Of a DNA stretch of 64,000 nt, positions 12,827 through 24,720 are shown piece by piece (the first letter of the stretch is position 1; the number at the start of each line of letters is the position of its first letter). The stretch is from Liolophura sinensis (taxonomy: Eukaryota > Mollusca > Polyplacophora > Chitonida > Chitonidae). The position numbers and the translations under genes are program-made. The stretch is from positions 21,505,853 to 21,569,852 of the forward strand of contig NC_088296.1 of NCBI RefSeq assembly GCF_032854445.1, given 5' to 3'. The notes beneath the pieces were generated by a model. It was given only the letters and a program-made list of their open reading frames with translations, did no database searches and was not told the DNA's origin.

Positions 12827-13428
12827 TGTGATCACATATAGCTCGGAAACATACGACTGACTGCAAAGAAAACAAACATAAATCTGCATAAGATGCCTTC
12901 ACTTAGTACGCGCTTTTGATATATGTCATAGAATTTAGGCGCCATGCCTTCATTACTGTTAACTGTACTTACTGTATAAAGCTGATTACATTTACCATAT
13001 GTTGTAGTTGCAGTGCGATCTTTGGCGGAAAAGAACAGGGTTAATGGGACAATTATTTGCAATGAACACAGTTGTCTGTCGCGTGCAAATATCACAGGCG
13101 AGGAGAGAACATATCTTTACGAAACATACAGAGTGTCAGTGCATTTGAAATACCGTTTTGTAGACCATTACACCGCTTTCATAATGTCAACAAGTCGACA
13201 ACATGTTGTCTGTCAGGGTCAGAGTTCAAATCGCGCTGCAACACCTTCCTGGGTGATGTAAAACCATAAAAGCGAAACAACGCACTTTCATTGCACGCTA
13301 TAATACATGAACACATTAAAATATAATTCAGAGCCAACAAATGTTCTTTGGCCTTTACACACCGGCCCCCAATTGTGTCAGTTTCGGTTCACAGTTACAC
13401 AGTGTTGTCATTAAAATCCAATTAAACA
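12827..13428 (-). repeat. 3' LTR of the BEL/Pao element
   Basis: About 600 bp that match 23017-23472 closely (for example the stretch around TGCGATCTTTGGCGGAAAAG) and share the outer end AGTTGTGATCACATATAGCT with 19011-19030. On the minus strand the LTR starts near TGTTTAATTGG and ends near GTGATCACA. About 108 bp (12846-12955) are absent from the other LTR. Confidence 0.75.
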
Positions 13429-13499
13429 CATCTGACATCCACAGAATGTTAATTCGAGGAAGTTTAGGTATCGTCCATATCAAGAAGCAAGCACAACTT

Positions 13500-13918
13500 G
13501 TCAACTGGACGTCGCAGAGTCTTTGCCTTGGTTCCGATTTTCACACTCCTTACGAACCCCTTCTGATTCTGGACGACACAGAGAACACGTCCAAGGTTCT
13601 ACGACTTCCTCAGGACAACGTCGTTGATACGAACATTTCGCTGTGGCGCGTTCCACTTTTGTCTTTCCTGTAACATTTGTAAGTATTCCTTCACCCAGCG
13701 TCTGCACAGTACTGAACCTGACGCCACTTACGTAGAACAAAACTGTCTTTCTTGTCAAAGATCCCTGGCGGCATCTGTTCTCCTGGTCTAAACACCAACT
13801 GGTGATTTGGTGTCAGAGCGTCAATGTCACTTGGATTACTAGAGGTCACACTGATAGGTCTGCTGTTCAGGATCGCTTCGATCTCACAAAACAGGGTCTG
13901 AAGACCTTCATCGTTCAT
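13500..13918 (-). pseudogene. BEL/Pao integrase C-terminal remnant
   Basis: Two overlapping frames carry the end of a Pao integrase: AILNSRPIS, LTPNHQLVFRPGEQMPPGIF and KWRQVQYCAD, typical of the DUF5641-like tail after the catalytic core. The catalytic core itself is missing. A frameshift near 13.7 kb separates the two pieces. It belongs to the element's pol and is not functional. Confidence 0.75.
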
Positions 13919-13959
13919 CTTGATTGTCTGCTAATGCAGCAAAGAATAAAGCACTTTCC

Positions 13960-14440
13960 TTACACAAGGGATATTTCTCTCCAGCAATTATTCTCTTCAG
14001 CAATTACTGCTTCAAATGTTGAGCCGTTGTCAATAGGCCTAGCTGTTTGTTGTAAGGCGGCATTAGCACAGCTTTGCGAAGATACAGCGCCAAATAAGTG
14101 GACAACCATTTTGTAGATCTGTGGTTGTAGAAATGTATCTCCATTCGTCCACCACAGAAATCTTTGAAGTTCTTGATATTCTTTAGGAACTTTAACCTGG
14201 TGGAACAGGGCTTCGATATCGCCCATAATGGCGATATTACGTTTCTTTGTGAAATCTTAGAAGAAAACCAATCAGACTTTGTCAAGTCTGGTCCCTGGAG
14301 TAGAAGGCTGTTCAATGAAACACCGTCGAACACTGCTGAACAGTCAAACACCACCCTATTCTTGTCAGGCTTCTTAGGGTGATAGACACCTTGGTGTGGC
14401 AGGTACCACACTCGTCCAGGTTGAATCAATCTCACTTTGT
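13960..14440 (-). pseudogene. BEL/Pao reverse transcriptase remnant
   Basis: Frames contain [40 protein letters not shown], then after a frameshift [18 protein letters not shown] and [19 protein letters not shown], all characteristic of Pao-type RT fingers and palm. The region ends before the Y-x-D-D motif, which is deleted together with everything up to the integrase tail. Non-functional. Confidence 0.8.
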
Positions 14441-14747
14441 TCTACCTTTTGGGCATAGCCTTTATCAGGCATGGTTGACATAAAGCTTTTGTAGTCTCCT
14501 TGAAACTTCTTATTACGTTACATCTTCTTCTCAAGATTGCTCAGCCGCTGTATTGACAATGATTATCTGGAAGCCGAACCTTGTCTTCTTTAAGAGGCAG
14601 ACCTATTTGGTAATGTCCTTTATCCAAAGTCATGGATTTTTCCATCTTTTGCAGAAACTATTTATCTTCGACTGAGTTCTCCTTCTTATCGTCTATCATC
14701 TTCTCAGGAAAGTCTCGGTTAATGGAATGTCTGACTAAATTGTCTAA

Positions 14748-15280
14748 CTACTCGAGCTGCTCGGATTCTCGAATGGCTATGATGGCAGCTCTATTCACAG
14801 TCTGGCTACAGTGATTCGTCCAGTCAGGGTTTTCTTGGTTGCTACAAATCACATTCCACAGTATCCATCCAAGTCGTGATCTGGTGGCATGTGGACTGCC
14901 ACTAGGGACGGTCCTGGCATCAAATGGAGTATATACGTCAAGTACATTATTACCAATGAGGAATCCCACATTAGCATTAATCTTTGGGATGGGCAGGTCT
15001 CTCAAGTGCAACCATGCAGATACGTATTTGTGAGCAGGGATATGCTCTTTAGACACCGGCATCTTATCTTTGGAACTACCTTAGGAAGTTCGATTGCAGT
15101 GTTCAGCTGAAGGTCACATATCTGCACGCCACTAACTGCGTAAGTTCGCATGGAGTAGGGAGTACCCATCGTGTCAAGAGTAATGTTCATTTTTCTCCCA
15201 CTGCCGCCGATTTGCTGCATCAAACTTTCAGTGCAAAACGACACACTGCTGCCTGGGTCAAGAAACGCATACGTATTCAC
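14748..15280 (-). pseudogene. BEL/Pao aspartic protease and linker remnant
   Basis: FLDPGSSVSFCTE is the D-x-G-S-S active-site strand of the retropepsin-like protease found in Pao elements. The following frame holds GFLIGNNVLDVYTP, VPSGSPHATRSRLGWILWN, the conserved segment between protease and RT. A frameshift near 15.03 kb divides them. Confidence 0.75.
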
Positions 15281-15649
15281 TGCCTAGGAGCCGTTCTTCA
15301 TCTTGACCTTAACTGGTATAATGGCCATTCTGCAAGAGCCCCCACATCACCGGCCCCCATATACGTACCCAGACTTTCAGGAAGGGTTACAAATGTACTT
15401 GGACTTTTAACTTCCGGGAATGCTGCAGTGTCTGGTTTTGAACCTTTGTCCTCTACCTGAGATATGGTGGGATGCTGTCGTTGACGTATGCCACAGTTAG
15501 CTTTGCGGCGAGTCTTTCCTTTGATGTCCTTTAATTAAACATCCAAAGCACAAACCTATAGTTTTCAGAAAATTAATTCTGTCTTGATATGAAAGTGCTT
15601 TTATCTTCTAGCAATTTTCCAAACAATGAATGTCATGACGACAATACAA

Positions 15650-18600
15650 ACACGGCTTAGAAAGGGCGTTGCAGCTTGGTTGAGGCCTTTCTTCGTTTTT
15701 TTGTACCATGAGGTTGACAATTCACACTCTCCAGGCAAGCAGACGTCCTCTTGTCTTGTTTGTCCTGGTCTTCGTCTGTAATCTTGGTGTGGAACGTATC
15801 CCTAAGTCGGATACTCTTTCCGTTTTGTGGTTTTCCGGTAGGCTTAATTTCGCATTTCATGGCTTCTCGGCCGTATGTTGGGTCATTAGCTTTTCTTGCT
15901 TTTTGCTTGACAAACTGCACCAGCTAATCAAACTGTACCACCTGTTTTCTTGTCTTTGTTTGGTCCACGATTTTTCGCCATTTGTCTTGGAAATATATGA
16001 GAAGCTTGGCCACCAACTGTTTCAAGTTTGCCGAGTGCTCAAGAATTCTGACAGCTTCAATGCTTTTAACAGCGTTTTGGCATTGTGTCAGAAAAATACA
16101 AAAGCCATCCAGAGCTTTGGGATTATCAGGTTTGATGTGTGGCCAGTTTATCGCCTTGTTAATGTATGCATTGGCAATAGCTTCTTGATCGCCATATCTT
16201 TCTTCGAGTTCTTGTACGGCTGCCATGTACCCAATCTTGGCAGGTAAATAGCTGAAACCACTCACTACCCTGTTAGCTTCACTAGTGGTAAATTGCTCAA
16301 GATAACTTGTAAGGCTGCCTTGTACCAAATCTCGGCAGGTAAATGGCTGAAACCACTCACTACCCTGTTAGCTTCACCGGTGGTAAATTGCTCAAGATAA
16401 CTTGTAAGGCTGCCTTGTACCCAATCTCGGCAGGTAAATGGCTGAAACCACTCACTACCCTGTTAGCTTCACTAGTGGTAAATTGCTCAAGAAAACTTGT
16501 AAGGCTGCCATGTACCCAATCTCGGCAGGTAAATGGCTGAAACCACTCACTACCCTGTTAGCTTCACCAGTGGTAAATTGCTCAAGATAACTTGTAAGGC
16601 TGCCTTGTACCCAATCTTGGCAGGTAAATAGCTGAAAGCACTCACTACTCTGTTAGCTTCACCAGTGGTAAATTGCTCAAGATAACTTGTAAGGCTGCCT
16701 TGTACCCAATCTCGGCAGGTAAATGGCTGAAACCACTCACTACCCTGTTAGCTTCACCAGTGGTAAATTGCTCAAGATAACTTGTAAGGCTGCCTTGTAC
16801 CCAATCTCGGCAGGTAAATGGCTGAAACCCCTCACTACCCTGTTAGCTTCACCAGTGGTAAATTGCTCAAGATAACTTGTAAGGCTGCCTTGTACCCAAT
16901 CTCGGCAGGTAAATGGCTGAAACCACTCACTACCCTGTTAGCTTCACCAGTGGTAAATTGCTCAAGATAACTTGTAAGGCTGCCTTGTACCCAATCTTGG
17001 CAGGTAAATAGCTGAAACCACTCACTACCCTGTTAGCTTCACTAGTGGTAAATTGCTCAAGATAACTTGTAAGGCTGCCATGTACCCAATCTCGGCAGGT
17101 AAATGGCTGAAACCACTCACTACCCTGTTAGCTTCACTAGTGGTAAATTGCTCAAGATAACTTGTAAGGCTGCCTTGTACCCAATCTCGGCAGGTAAATA
17201 GCTGAAACCCCTCACTACCCTGTTAGCTTCACTAGTGGTAAATTGCTCAAGATAACTTGTAAGGCTGCCTTGTACCCAATCTCGGCAGGTAAATGGCTGA
17301 AACCACTCACTATCCTGTTAGCTTCACCAGTGGTAAATTGCTCAAGATAACTTGCAAGGCTGCCTTGTACCCAATCTTGGCAGGTAAATAGCTGAAACCA
17401 CTCACTACCCTGTTAGCTTCACCAGTGGTAAATTGCTCAAGATAACTTGTAAGGCTGCCATGTACCCAATCTCGGCAGGTAAATGGCTGAAACCACTCAC
17501 TACCCTGTTAGCTTCACCAGTGGTAAATTGCTCAAGATAACTTGTAAGGCTGCCTTGTACCCAATCTCGGCAGGTAAATGGCTGAAACCACTCACTACCC
17601 TGTTAGCTTCACTAGTGGTAAATTGCTCAAGAAAACTTGTAAGGCTGCCATGTACCCAATCTCGGCAGGTAAATGGCTGAAACCACTCACTACCCTGTTA
17701 GCTTCACCAGTGGTAAATTGCTCAAGATAACTCATACGTTCACGGTCATCTTCCGAATGAATGATAACCTTGGTGGTGAACTGGCGAATGAATCGTCTAT
17801 ACTGTAGTGGGTCTCCATTGAACTTTGAGATTTCTGCTGTAGGTTTCTTTATCTGACGAACCACTGACAGAACTAAATCTTGATTGGCTGAAAAGGCAGT
17901 GTTCTGCATTTGTCTGTCATATTGAGTTGATGTGACCGGAGTGTCAAATATGTGCATGTTGTCTTGCATGCCTTGGGAAATATTTGGTCTTTTTGCATAT
18001 GCGATATGTCTTGGAATTTCTGGGATATATGGCAGCGCATCAGGGTTAAGTATGTATTTGCCTTCAGTTTCACCAGATAAACCTTGTTCATCAATAACGT
18101 TGGCTGGTTTGGTTTGAATCAAAATTCAACTTTTTTCTCAACTCCTGATGATCGAACTCATCAAGCGCCTTTGACTTGGCTTCATTAACAGCCATCTCTA
18201 TGCTTAAATTTAACTCTTCTTGCTTGAGTTGTAGTTTAGGGCTTTGAATCTCTAGTTCTTGTTTTCTTTTGAGTGTAGACGCTCTGGCCAGTAATTCAGC
18301 TCTTCTTTGCTTTTCTTTGAGTTTAGCCGATGACAGTGAGCTGGCAACTTTGGAAACCGACTGTGGACCAGTTTGAGAGGCGCTGTCTTCAGGCTGTACA
18401 TTTGAATGTCTGAACATTGAATATGTTTGAGCATTGTCTTTGAACCAACACCCAACACTTGTTTTAAAACTTTTCATAAAACCAAATTCTCTGTCAAACA
18501 TCTTCTTTTCATGTACATCTGCTTCAGAGAACGTCACATACTCTATATAGCTGGGAGTATGTATTCGGCCATTCACCATATTGTTCTTTTAATACTTGTA

Positions 18601-18832
18601 GTGATGTGGCTTGGGACATTAATTTGTTTATTACTGTGCATTTATCTTGCAACTGATTGAAAACACTTAATATTACCCCTTCCTTGTTTTCTCTCCAAAA
18701 TAACAAACCCTTCTGTGTTGGTTTCCTTGAGCGAGCGCCAGTCCTAATAGCTGTGTCTTTCACGCCCCCCTCGTGTGGAGCCTCATCCTCGAATGTCGCA
18801 GTCTGTGTACTTCTAGGCAGAGCTGAATCCAT
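15650..18832 (-). pseudogene. BEL/Pao gag region (DUF1759-type), interrupted by tandem repeat
   Basis: Frames from 18832 downward: an N-terminal part (MDSALPRSTQ), a long charged coiled-coil stretch (ELLARASTLKRKQELEIQSP), then the DUF1759 capsid-like part (ISKFNGDPLQYRRFIRQF, EERYGDQEAIANAYINKAI, LTQCQNAVKSIE). Zinc-knuckle-like cysteines (CIVVM/CRHDIHC, GLCFGCLIKGHQ in shifted frames) occur at about 15.66-15.50 kb. Frameshifts at about 18.55 and 18.1 kb and the 95-bp array destroy the frame. Confidence 0.75.
16217..17731. repeat. 95-bp minisatellite, about 16 copies, inside the gag region
   Basis: The marker GTTAGCTTCAC recurs at 16272 and then every 95 bp to 17697 without a single indel. 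Each unit reads, on the minus strand, part of gag (YLEQFTTGEANRVVSGFSHL) to the boundary at IGYMAA. Substitutions distinguish copies (CTTGGC/CTCGGC, ACTAGTGG/ACCAGTGG). As 95 is not a multiple of three, each copy changes frame. Confidence 0.95.
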
Positions 18833-19057
18833 AATTTATTTTATCGGCGATGCTCTAAATCGTGCCTGATCAAAGAGTGTCAATGATCAAAAACGTAAAT
18901 AAATGTATGCAACAGCTTAACGCCAATTAGTTGTTCCAAGAATATCACCGATTTTAATGAACAAGCTTCAACTGTGGTACAGCAGTTGAACAAGACTTGA
19001 ATCCGCAGATAGTTGTGATCACATATAGCTAACTGTACTCAGACCTCTCAACTCTCA

Positions 19058-19135
19058 CGCATTCGGCGTGAGACTCACGCATTCGGCGTGAGACTCACGC
19101 ATTCGGCTTCAATCTCACGCTCTCACGCAGCTACT
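19058..19135. repeat. Subterminal repeats of the hAT left end
   Basis: CTCACGCATTCGGCGTGAGA recurs about three times, followed by CTCACGCTCTCACGCAG and another CTCACGCATTC. Clusters of short subterminal motifs are usual transposase binding sites in hAT elements; that role here is inferred. Confidence 0.7.
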
Positions 19136-19398
19136 TTAAAATCTCACGCATTCTGAAGGTTTAGGGTAAAAAATAAAAAAAAAACACTGGTAATTGTTGG
19201 TTTGCTAATGATATTCAACTGACCAAAGTACGGGTCGTGTCTTCAGTCATCCGAGGGAATTTCGCATGTTTTTTTTTAACCTTCCCAGAGTTGTCGTTCC
19301 TGCTTCACCTACTGATTGAAAAGGAACGATAAATCTGGATAGAGAATGCGACGACAGTTCAGATACACGCAATATCTGGCACCACGTGATCTGTCAAA

Positions 19399-22209
19399 AT
19401 GTCGGACACGCGGCACAGTTCAGATTCCGATTCCACCTTGGACGACATTCTACCCGTAAAACGGACCAAATATAATACAGGAGCCGCCACTTACAAAAGC
19501 AAATTCAATAGAGAATGGATCAAGAAATATCCATTCATCAGCGCTGTGGAAGGTGACAGTTCTAAGTTTTACTGCAATATTTGTACTCGAAATTTGTCCT
19601 GTTCCCATCAAGGGGAAACTGATGTAAAACGTCACATCAGCAGTGATACCCATCAGCAATTTGTGAAGACGAAGAGCAAACAACCTACAATTTCCAGTAT
19701 GTTTGCTGACCAGTCATCTGACCTGAATACCAAGGTGATTTTTAATTCTAATCTTTTGAAGCTTTATTTTTTCGTTGTTTTTCAATACCTCTGTTATCGA
19801 TAGGCCATTATCATATTATATATTAACTTGAGCAATCGCATCGAAGGTATTATCTACCCTTGAAGTACCGGTGCTGTATATTATTATCGTTAGATATCAA
19901 TATTGAACGTACAGTTAGGGGCCTACCGATAAATTACGTTGACTGCCGAGTGTTGAGAAGGACATATTATTTGTTTGTTTTTGCGATGTATCTCCCTTAT
20001 TAAAACCATTGTGTAATGATCCTCACACTCACCTACTACCCTCGAAAACAAAACAACGCTTTTCATTAAGACCATTCCGTGCCCGAGCGGTTACCGTGCA
20101 ACGCACAATGATCGCTGAAGGCGCACATCAATGAGGTTGTGAGTTCATATTCAGTTCCCGTTGACTTTGTCTCCAGCTTTACGTGCGAATTAAGGTTTGG
20201 CAGCAACCTGCAGGAGGTCGCGGGTTCCTGCCGGGCACCGCCCGGTTTCCTGTCACATTAACGCTGTCATATGAGTGAAATAATCTGGAGCACGGCGTAA
20301 AACTCCAATCAATCAAACAATCATTAAAACCATGGACATGCTATTATTGTTTTCATATAAGTGGTGTGCTTATTCAAATATCAGTGTATTTTTATATTAC
20401 AGGTGATTCGTGCAGAAGTTAAGATGGCAACGCTGTTGGCCAATCAAAACATTCCCTTGGCATTCTCAAATCATTTAAGTCCGCTTTTCTCAGATATGTT
20501 CCCCGATTCTCAAATTGCGAAGAAGTATGCATCGGCAGCAACAAAATCAACGTGTATGATAAACGGTTCCATCGCACCTTATTTTCTGAGTGAACTTGTT
20601 GGTGTCATGAAGAACAACCCTTATACGCTACTTACGGATGGCTAAAATGATGTAGGTTTAGACAAAATGAATCCCGTAACAGTGCGGATTTTTGATGTGA
20701 GCTGCGGCAGAGTGGAAAGCCGATTTTTGGACATGTGTGCCACTAAAGGAAGAGATTCAGCGACCGCTCAAGCGATATTCGATAAAATCGACCAGGTTCT
20801 AAACTCAAATGGAATCCCGTGGATCAACTGTGTTGGCTTTGGTGTCGACAACACCAGTGTTAATCTTGGGGTTAGGAACTCTATATTTACAAGGGTAAAA
20901 CAACAAAACGCTGATTGTTATTTCGTGGGGTGCCCATGTCATCTTGTGCACAATGTGGCTTGTAGGGCATCTAGTTCATTTTCTGACTTTTCTGGTTTTG
21001 ACGTTGAGGATATGTGCATTGATGTCTTTTATTATTTTGACAAAAGTACAAAAAGAAAGTCAATGCTTGTTGAGTTTGCAGACTTCTGTGATGTCAAGTA
21101 TCGTCAAGTCATAAAACATGTCAATACACGTTGGCTAAGTCTGGAAATCGCTGTGAAGAGAATTCTTCAAATGTACCCCGCCCTGAAGAGCTACTTCCTC
21201 TCAAACAGTGAGAGTATACCTCGTTTCAAACGATTGAAAGATCTGTTCAATGATCCAATGACAGAAATCTATTTACTGTTCTACAACGCTGTCCTGCCAA
21301 CGTTCACAGCCGTGAATAGGTTCCTTCAAAGAGAAGACCCTTGTATTTACGCAATCTACCACCAGCTCCGCAGATTTCTGATGAAGTTGATGGGGAAGTT
21401 CATCACCATTCAGCATATGAAAGCTTCCGGGATTGATCTGATGAGTGTCAACTATTCTGAGACAATGAATCAACTGAAGGATGATCAGCTCTTCATTGGT
21501 TTTGTGACAAAACAGAAAGTTCAGAAGTTGTTGAATGATGGTGACGTATCACCATGGGAAGTTACTGAGTTCTATTCGGCAGTGCGTCAATTCTACATGA
21601 AAGCTACAAAAGAATGTCTTGCAAAACTTCCACTAAATGACGACCTGTTTCTGCACGCCCAGTTCGTTGATTTCTTCAGGAAAGATGAGAGTGGATTTGA
21701 TGATATTGAATTCTTCGTTAAAAAATTTCCACACCATCTCCCCTCAACAACGAATGATATGGAGAAGCTCCAAGAAGAGTTTGTGGAATATCAAATGCTG
21801 GAAAAAAGTCACATTCCAGGACAAATCTGGGACAGCGCCCGCGTCAAACCTACTGAAGATGATAATGACCAGGAACTGGACGAGACTTCGTCTTATTTCC
21901 GGATGGATGTCATTTGGGGTCATCTTTCCTCTCTTAAATTAGTAGACGGCAGCTCTAGGTTTGGAAGGTTGAGTAGTGGCTAAATTGATACTTATCCTAC
22001 CACATTCCAACGCTGGCGAGGAGAGGGTATTTTCAATGGTGAGAAAAAACAAAACCGCTTTTCGAGGATCGCTGGGGGTAGAGGGCACGCTGTCCTCTTT
22101 GATGACCATCAAACCAGCGAACTGTCACCAATTTGAACCACCAAGTGAAGTCTTAACCAGCGCCAAGAAGGCCACTCGTGAATACAACTTGTTACACAAG
22201 AAAAAATAA
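19399..22209 (+). pseudogene. hAT transposase with BED-like zinc finger, one stop and one frameshift
   Basis: Exon 1 (19399-19734) starts MSDTRHSSDSDSTLDD and contains a BED-type finger (FYCNICTRNLSCSHQG, then H-x5-H in VKRHISSDTHQ). Intron 19735-20402 (AAG/GTGATT, TTACAG) hosts a SINE. Exon 2 runs 20403-22209. A TAA at 20643-20645 interrupts the catalytic domain (LLTDG, stop, NDVGLDKMNPV), and a frame change near 21965-21976 separates it from the C-terminal dimerisation motif LPHSNAGEERVFS. The central part carries the RNase H-like transposase fold (CPCHLVHNVACRA, HVNTRWLSLE). With only two lesions it decayed recently, and ends could still be mobilised in trans. Confidence 0.85.
20076..20322 (+). 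mobile_element. SINE family 1 copy in the hAT transposase intron
   Basis: tRNA-like head (GTGCCCGAGCGGTTACC), B-box-like GTTGTGAGTTCATATTC and the family tail (ATGAGTGAAATAATCTGGAG, then CAATCAATCAAACAATC). Flanked by near-identical CATTAAGACCAT / CATTAAAACCAT target duplications. Confidence 0.75.
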
Positions 22210-23016
22210 TCTTTTCAAATAATAAAAGAGCACTCACGAGTCACATTCTTGTAACCACTGGCAGTGTAATTGTTTTACCACTAGACCTACCTCCGATCGA
22301 TGATTCATCGGGCGTCGCCACCTGATTATAAATCTGTGTGCCACGTCACCTTATAAGGTTATAAACAGTCACAATGCCGTCTAGCTAGTGTAAATTGTTG
22401 CAGACTACTGGCTAATTACAGAGTGACTAATCTGATTATATTTTCATAAATATTTTATGAAGCCACTCCACGGTATTTAGATCACGTCATGCATTGTACA
22501 TTATCTTCGGTTTGTTGTGTGTTTGGATTGTTTCCACAATTTGAATAATTTCAGGGAAATACAGTTTCCAATCTGACAAATGGTGTTGGTTATTAGTATT
22601 GATTTTCCCCACAAAATCTGTATAGATTTGCATCAAAGCGCCTAAAACGAGATCCAAAACGAAGTAGAATACGGAAAGTTTCCTAACAATTCCACATTGT
22701 AATAGGGCCTACTGTAAGTTCACTCTTGGACTTCCAGTTTATTGTCTTAAGGAGAGAATAATATCAAAAGCAGTCCATATTTGCTGATAAATATGATGGT
22801 TATTCTTATGTAAAAATAGAAGATATTGTAAAAACCATAAGTTAACATTGTCTAATGATTTGCAGTTTTATTCTCCGGAAATGAGCTAGAATGCATCTCC
22901 GGCAATCTAGAACCCCAGAGCTTCCAGGGGCCTACGCGGCCCCTGGACCCTCGCCTAATTGGCTGGGATAGTAACCCAATCTCACTCCTTGGGAACATTT
23001 TAGGTTGAGAGGTCTG

Positions 23017-23472
23017 CTGTACTTACTGTATAAAACTGATTACATTTACGATATGTTGTAGTTGCAGTGCGATCTTTGGCGGAAAAGAACAGAGTTAATG
23101 AGACAATTATTTTCAATGAACATAGTTGTCTGTTGCGTGCAAATATCACTGGCGAGGAGAGAACATATCCTTACGAAACATATAGACTGTCATTGCATTT
23201 CAAATACCGTTTTGTAGACCATTACACCGCTTTCATAATGTCAACAAGTCGACCATATGTTGTCTATCAGTGTCAAAGCTGAAATCGCGCCGCAACACCT
23301 TCCTGGGTGATGTAAAACCATAAAAACGAAACAATGGACTTTCATTGCACGCTATAATACATGAACACATAATTCAGAGCCAACAAATTTTCTCTGGTCT
23401 TTACACACCGGCTCCCAATTGTGTCAGTTTCGGGGCACAATTACACAGTCTTGTCATTAAAAGCCAATCAAA
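23017..23472 (-). repeat. 5' LTR of the BEL/Pao element, right part
   Basis: Matches 12965-13428 at high identity. It joins 19014-19039 once the hAT is removed. The outer end has decayed into a run of AAATA repeats. Confidence 0.75.
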
Positions 23473-24109
23473 TAAATAAATAAATAAATTCTACCTTGGA
23501 TTTTCCTGTTACATGCAACGTTGAACGTCAACGAGCCTAAAATCAGAGAAGCACGCTGTGGAACATAACAGCGTCACGACTCGCGTCACAAAACTCTACC
23601 TTGGACGACACCATTTCAAAGTAGGGGGTTATCACAAGAGCTTATGCCACAAATTCATTAACGCAGGCGACAACAAACTCATTGCTTTATCCCTTTGCTT
23701 TGTGTGTATGGTCCTTTCTATGACGTTCTCCAGCACATGTTGACAGCGGGCGAGAGACTGCACCGAAATGGGGGAGGAAGGTCGTGCAATTTGCCCTGCA
23801 TTTGCTTCATTTTGTGTCAAATAAATAAGTAAAAGGTTAAAGCAGGTGTAATAGAATAGAAATAAGACTGTTCATTGAGTCACTGTTGTTGATTTTAGAC
23901 CGATTAATGGGGAAGAGTTGGAAGTTTAGAACGAGGCGCAGCAGGCTCGATAAAATTAAACGTATATTAAACGTGTATTGTTCAGTTTAAACACTTCCGC
24001 AATCCAACTGTTTATGCCTTTTTTCACCCTTGAATTATATGTACACTCTCAACCACAATGTCAGTATATGAAAGCACCTACACTGTTCATTGTCGGAAAA
24101 TTTAAAAAC

Positions 24110-24265
24110 TTCTTCTGTTATTTACTTGTTCAAACGTTTGGGCGAATTAATCGAATCAAGACTTTGAATGATTGGATTACTGTCAAAATATGACAGGCTA
24201 GGATGACTTACGGATCAATCCATATCAAATATAAAAATAGGTTAATGTTGTTAAGGTTAGTGAGG
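24110..24265. repeat. Inverted copy of 11640-11830
   Basis: GGATGACTTACGGATCAATC and GTTAATGTTGTTAAGGTTAG pair with the complement of 11640-11830. It abuts the left edge of the first duplicated unit. Confidence 0.7.
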
Positions 24266-24484
24266 CATCTTGCTGAAGAATCAGGCGTCTTTCTTTGCTT
24301 TATTGCTAGTTTAAGACATGTATTACCCTGGTGGTATAAGGTCAGTGTGCTGTCCTCACTGCCAACATGTTAACAACGGCAAGCCGAAGTCATCTTGGAG
24401 AAAAAATTATATACGTTCAGTTACTGGCCATGTTAACGATCTGTGTGGCCATCTTGTTCCGTGTATGTAAGGTCGTGATCCACA

Positions 24485-24720
24485 TGATATTTATTTATTT
24501 GATTGGAGTTTTACGTCACAGGCAAGAATGATTCACTTACACGACAGTAGCCAATATTAAGCCTATGGTAGGAAGAAAACAGAGGACGCCCATGACCATA
24601 CGTATGTTTCTGGTATACCTTCCCACAAACCCACGGGGAGAAAGCCAACATTGCACTGAAAGCAACCATACTGGTGTAATTACGGTACACAAGCCCACGA
24701 ATACCGACCCCCGATTCACG
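24485..24720 (-). mobile_element. Diverged SINE family 1-like copy
   Basis: TATTTATTTATTTGATTGGA, TTTTACGTCACAGGCAAGAA and TTCACTTACACGACAG: minus-strand tail of the family; duplicated at 40190-40430. Confidence 0.7.

Larger units (their letters stand above)
19040..23016 (+). mobile_element. hAT-superfamily DNA transposon inserted in the BEL/Pao 5' LTR
   Basis: Terminal inverted repeats CAGACCTCTCAAC at 19040 and its complement ending at 23016; both ends are flanked by the 7-bp direct repeat CTGTACT (19033-19039, 23017-23023; an eighth base differs). Removing it rejoins the LTR, which is uninterrupted at 12957-12970. It carries a transposase gene with an intron and hAT dimerisation motif. 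Length 3977 bp. Confidence 0.9.
12827..23472 (-). mobile_element. Degenerate BEL/Pao LTR retroelement, split by a hAT insertion
   Basis: On the minus strand the order is 5' LTR (23472-23017 plus 19039-19014), gag (18832-about 15650), protease (15280-15002), connecting region (15062-14748), RT (about 14440-13960), the end of the integrase region (13918-13500) and 3' LTR (13428-12827). Order protease-RT-integrase and the DUF1759, DUF1758 and DUF5641-like segments are diagnostic of BEL/Pao. It is dead: many frameshifts, a deletion from within RT to the integrase end (so the RT active-site part, RNase H and integrase core are missing), a minisatellite expansion in gag, and the hAT in one LTR. Nested insertions give a relative age order. 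Confidence 0.85.

Noticed and set aside
16343-17680. Two identical 65-aa plus-strand frames beginning MAETTHYPVSFT
   Set aside because: Antisense readings of the 95-bp minisatellite units within the gag region.
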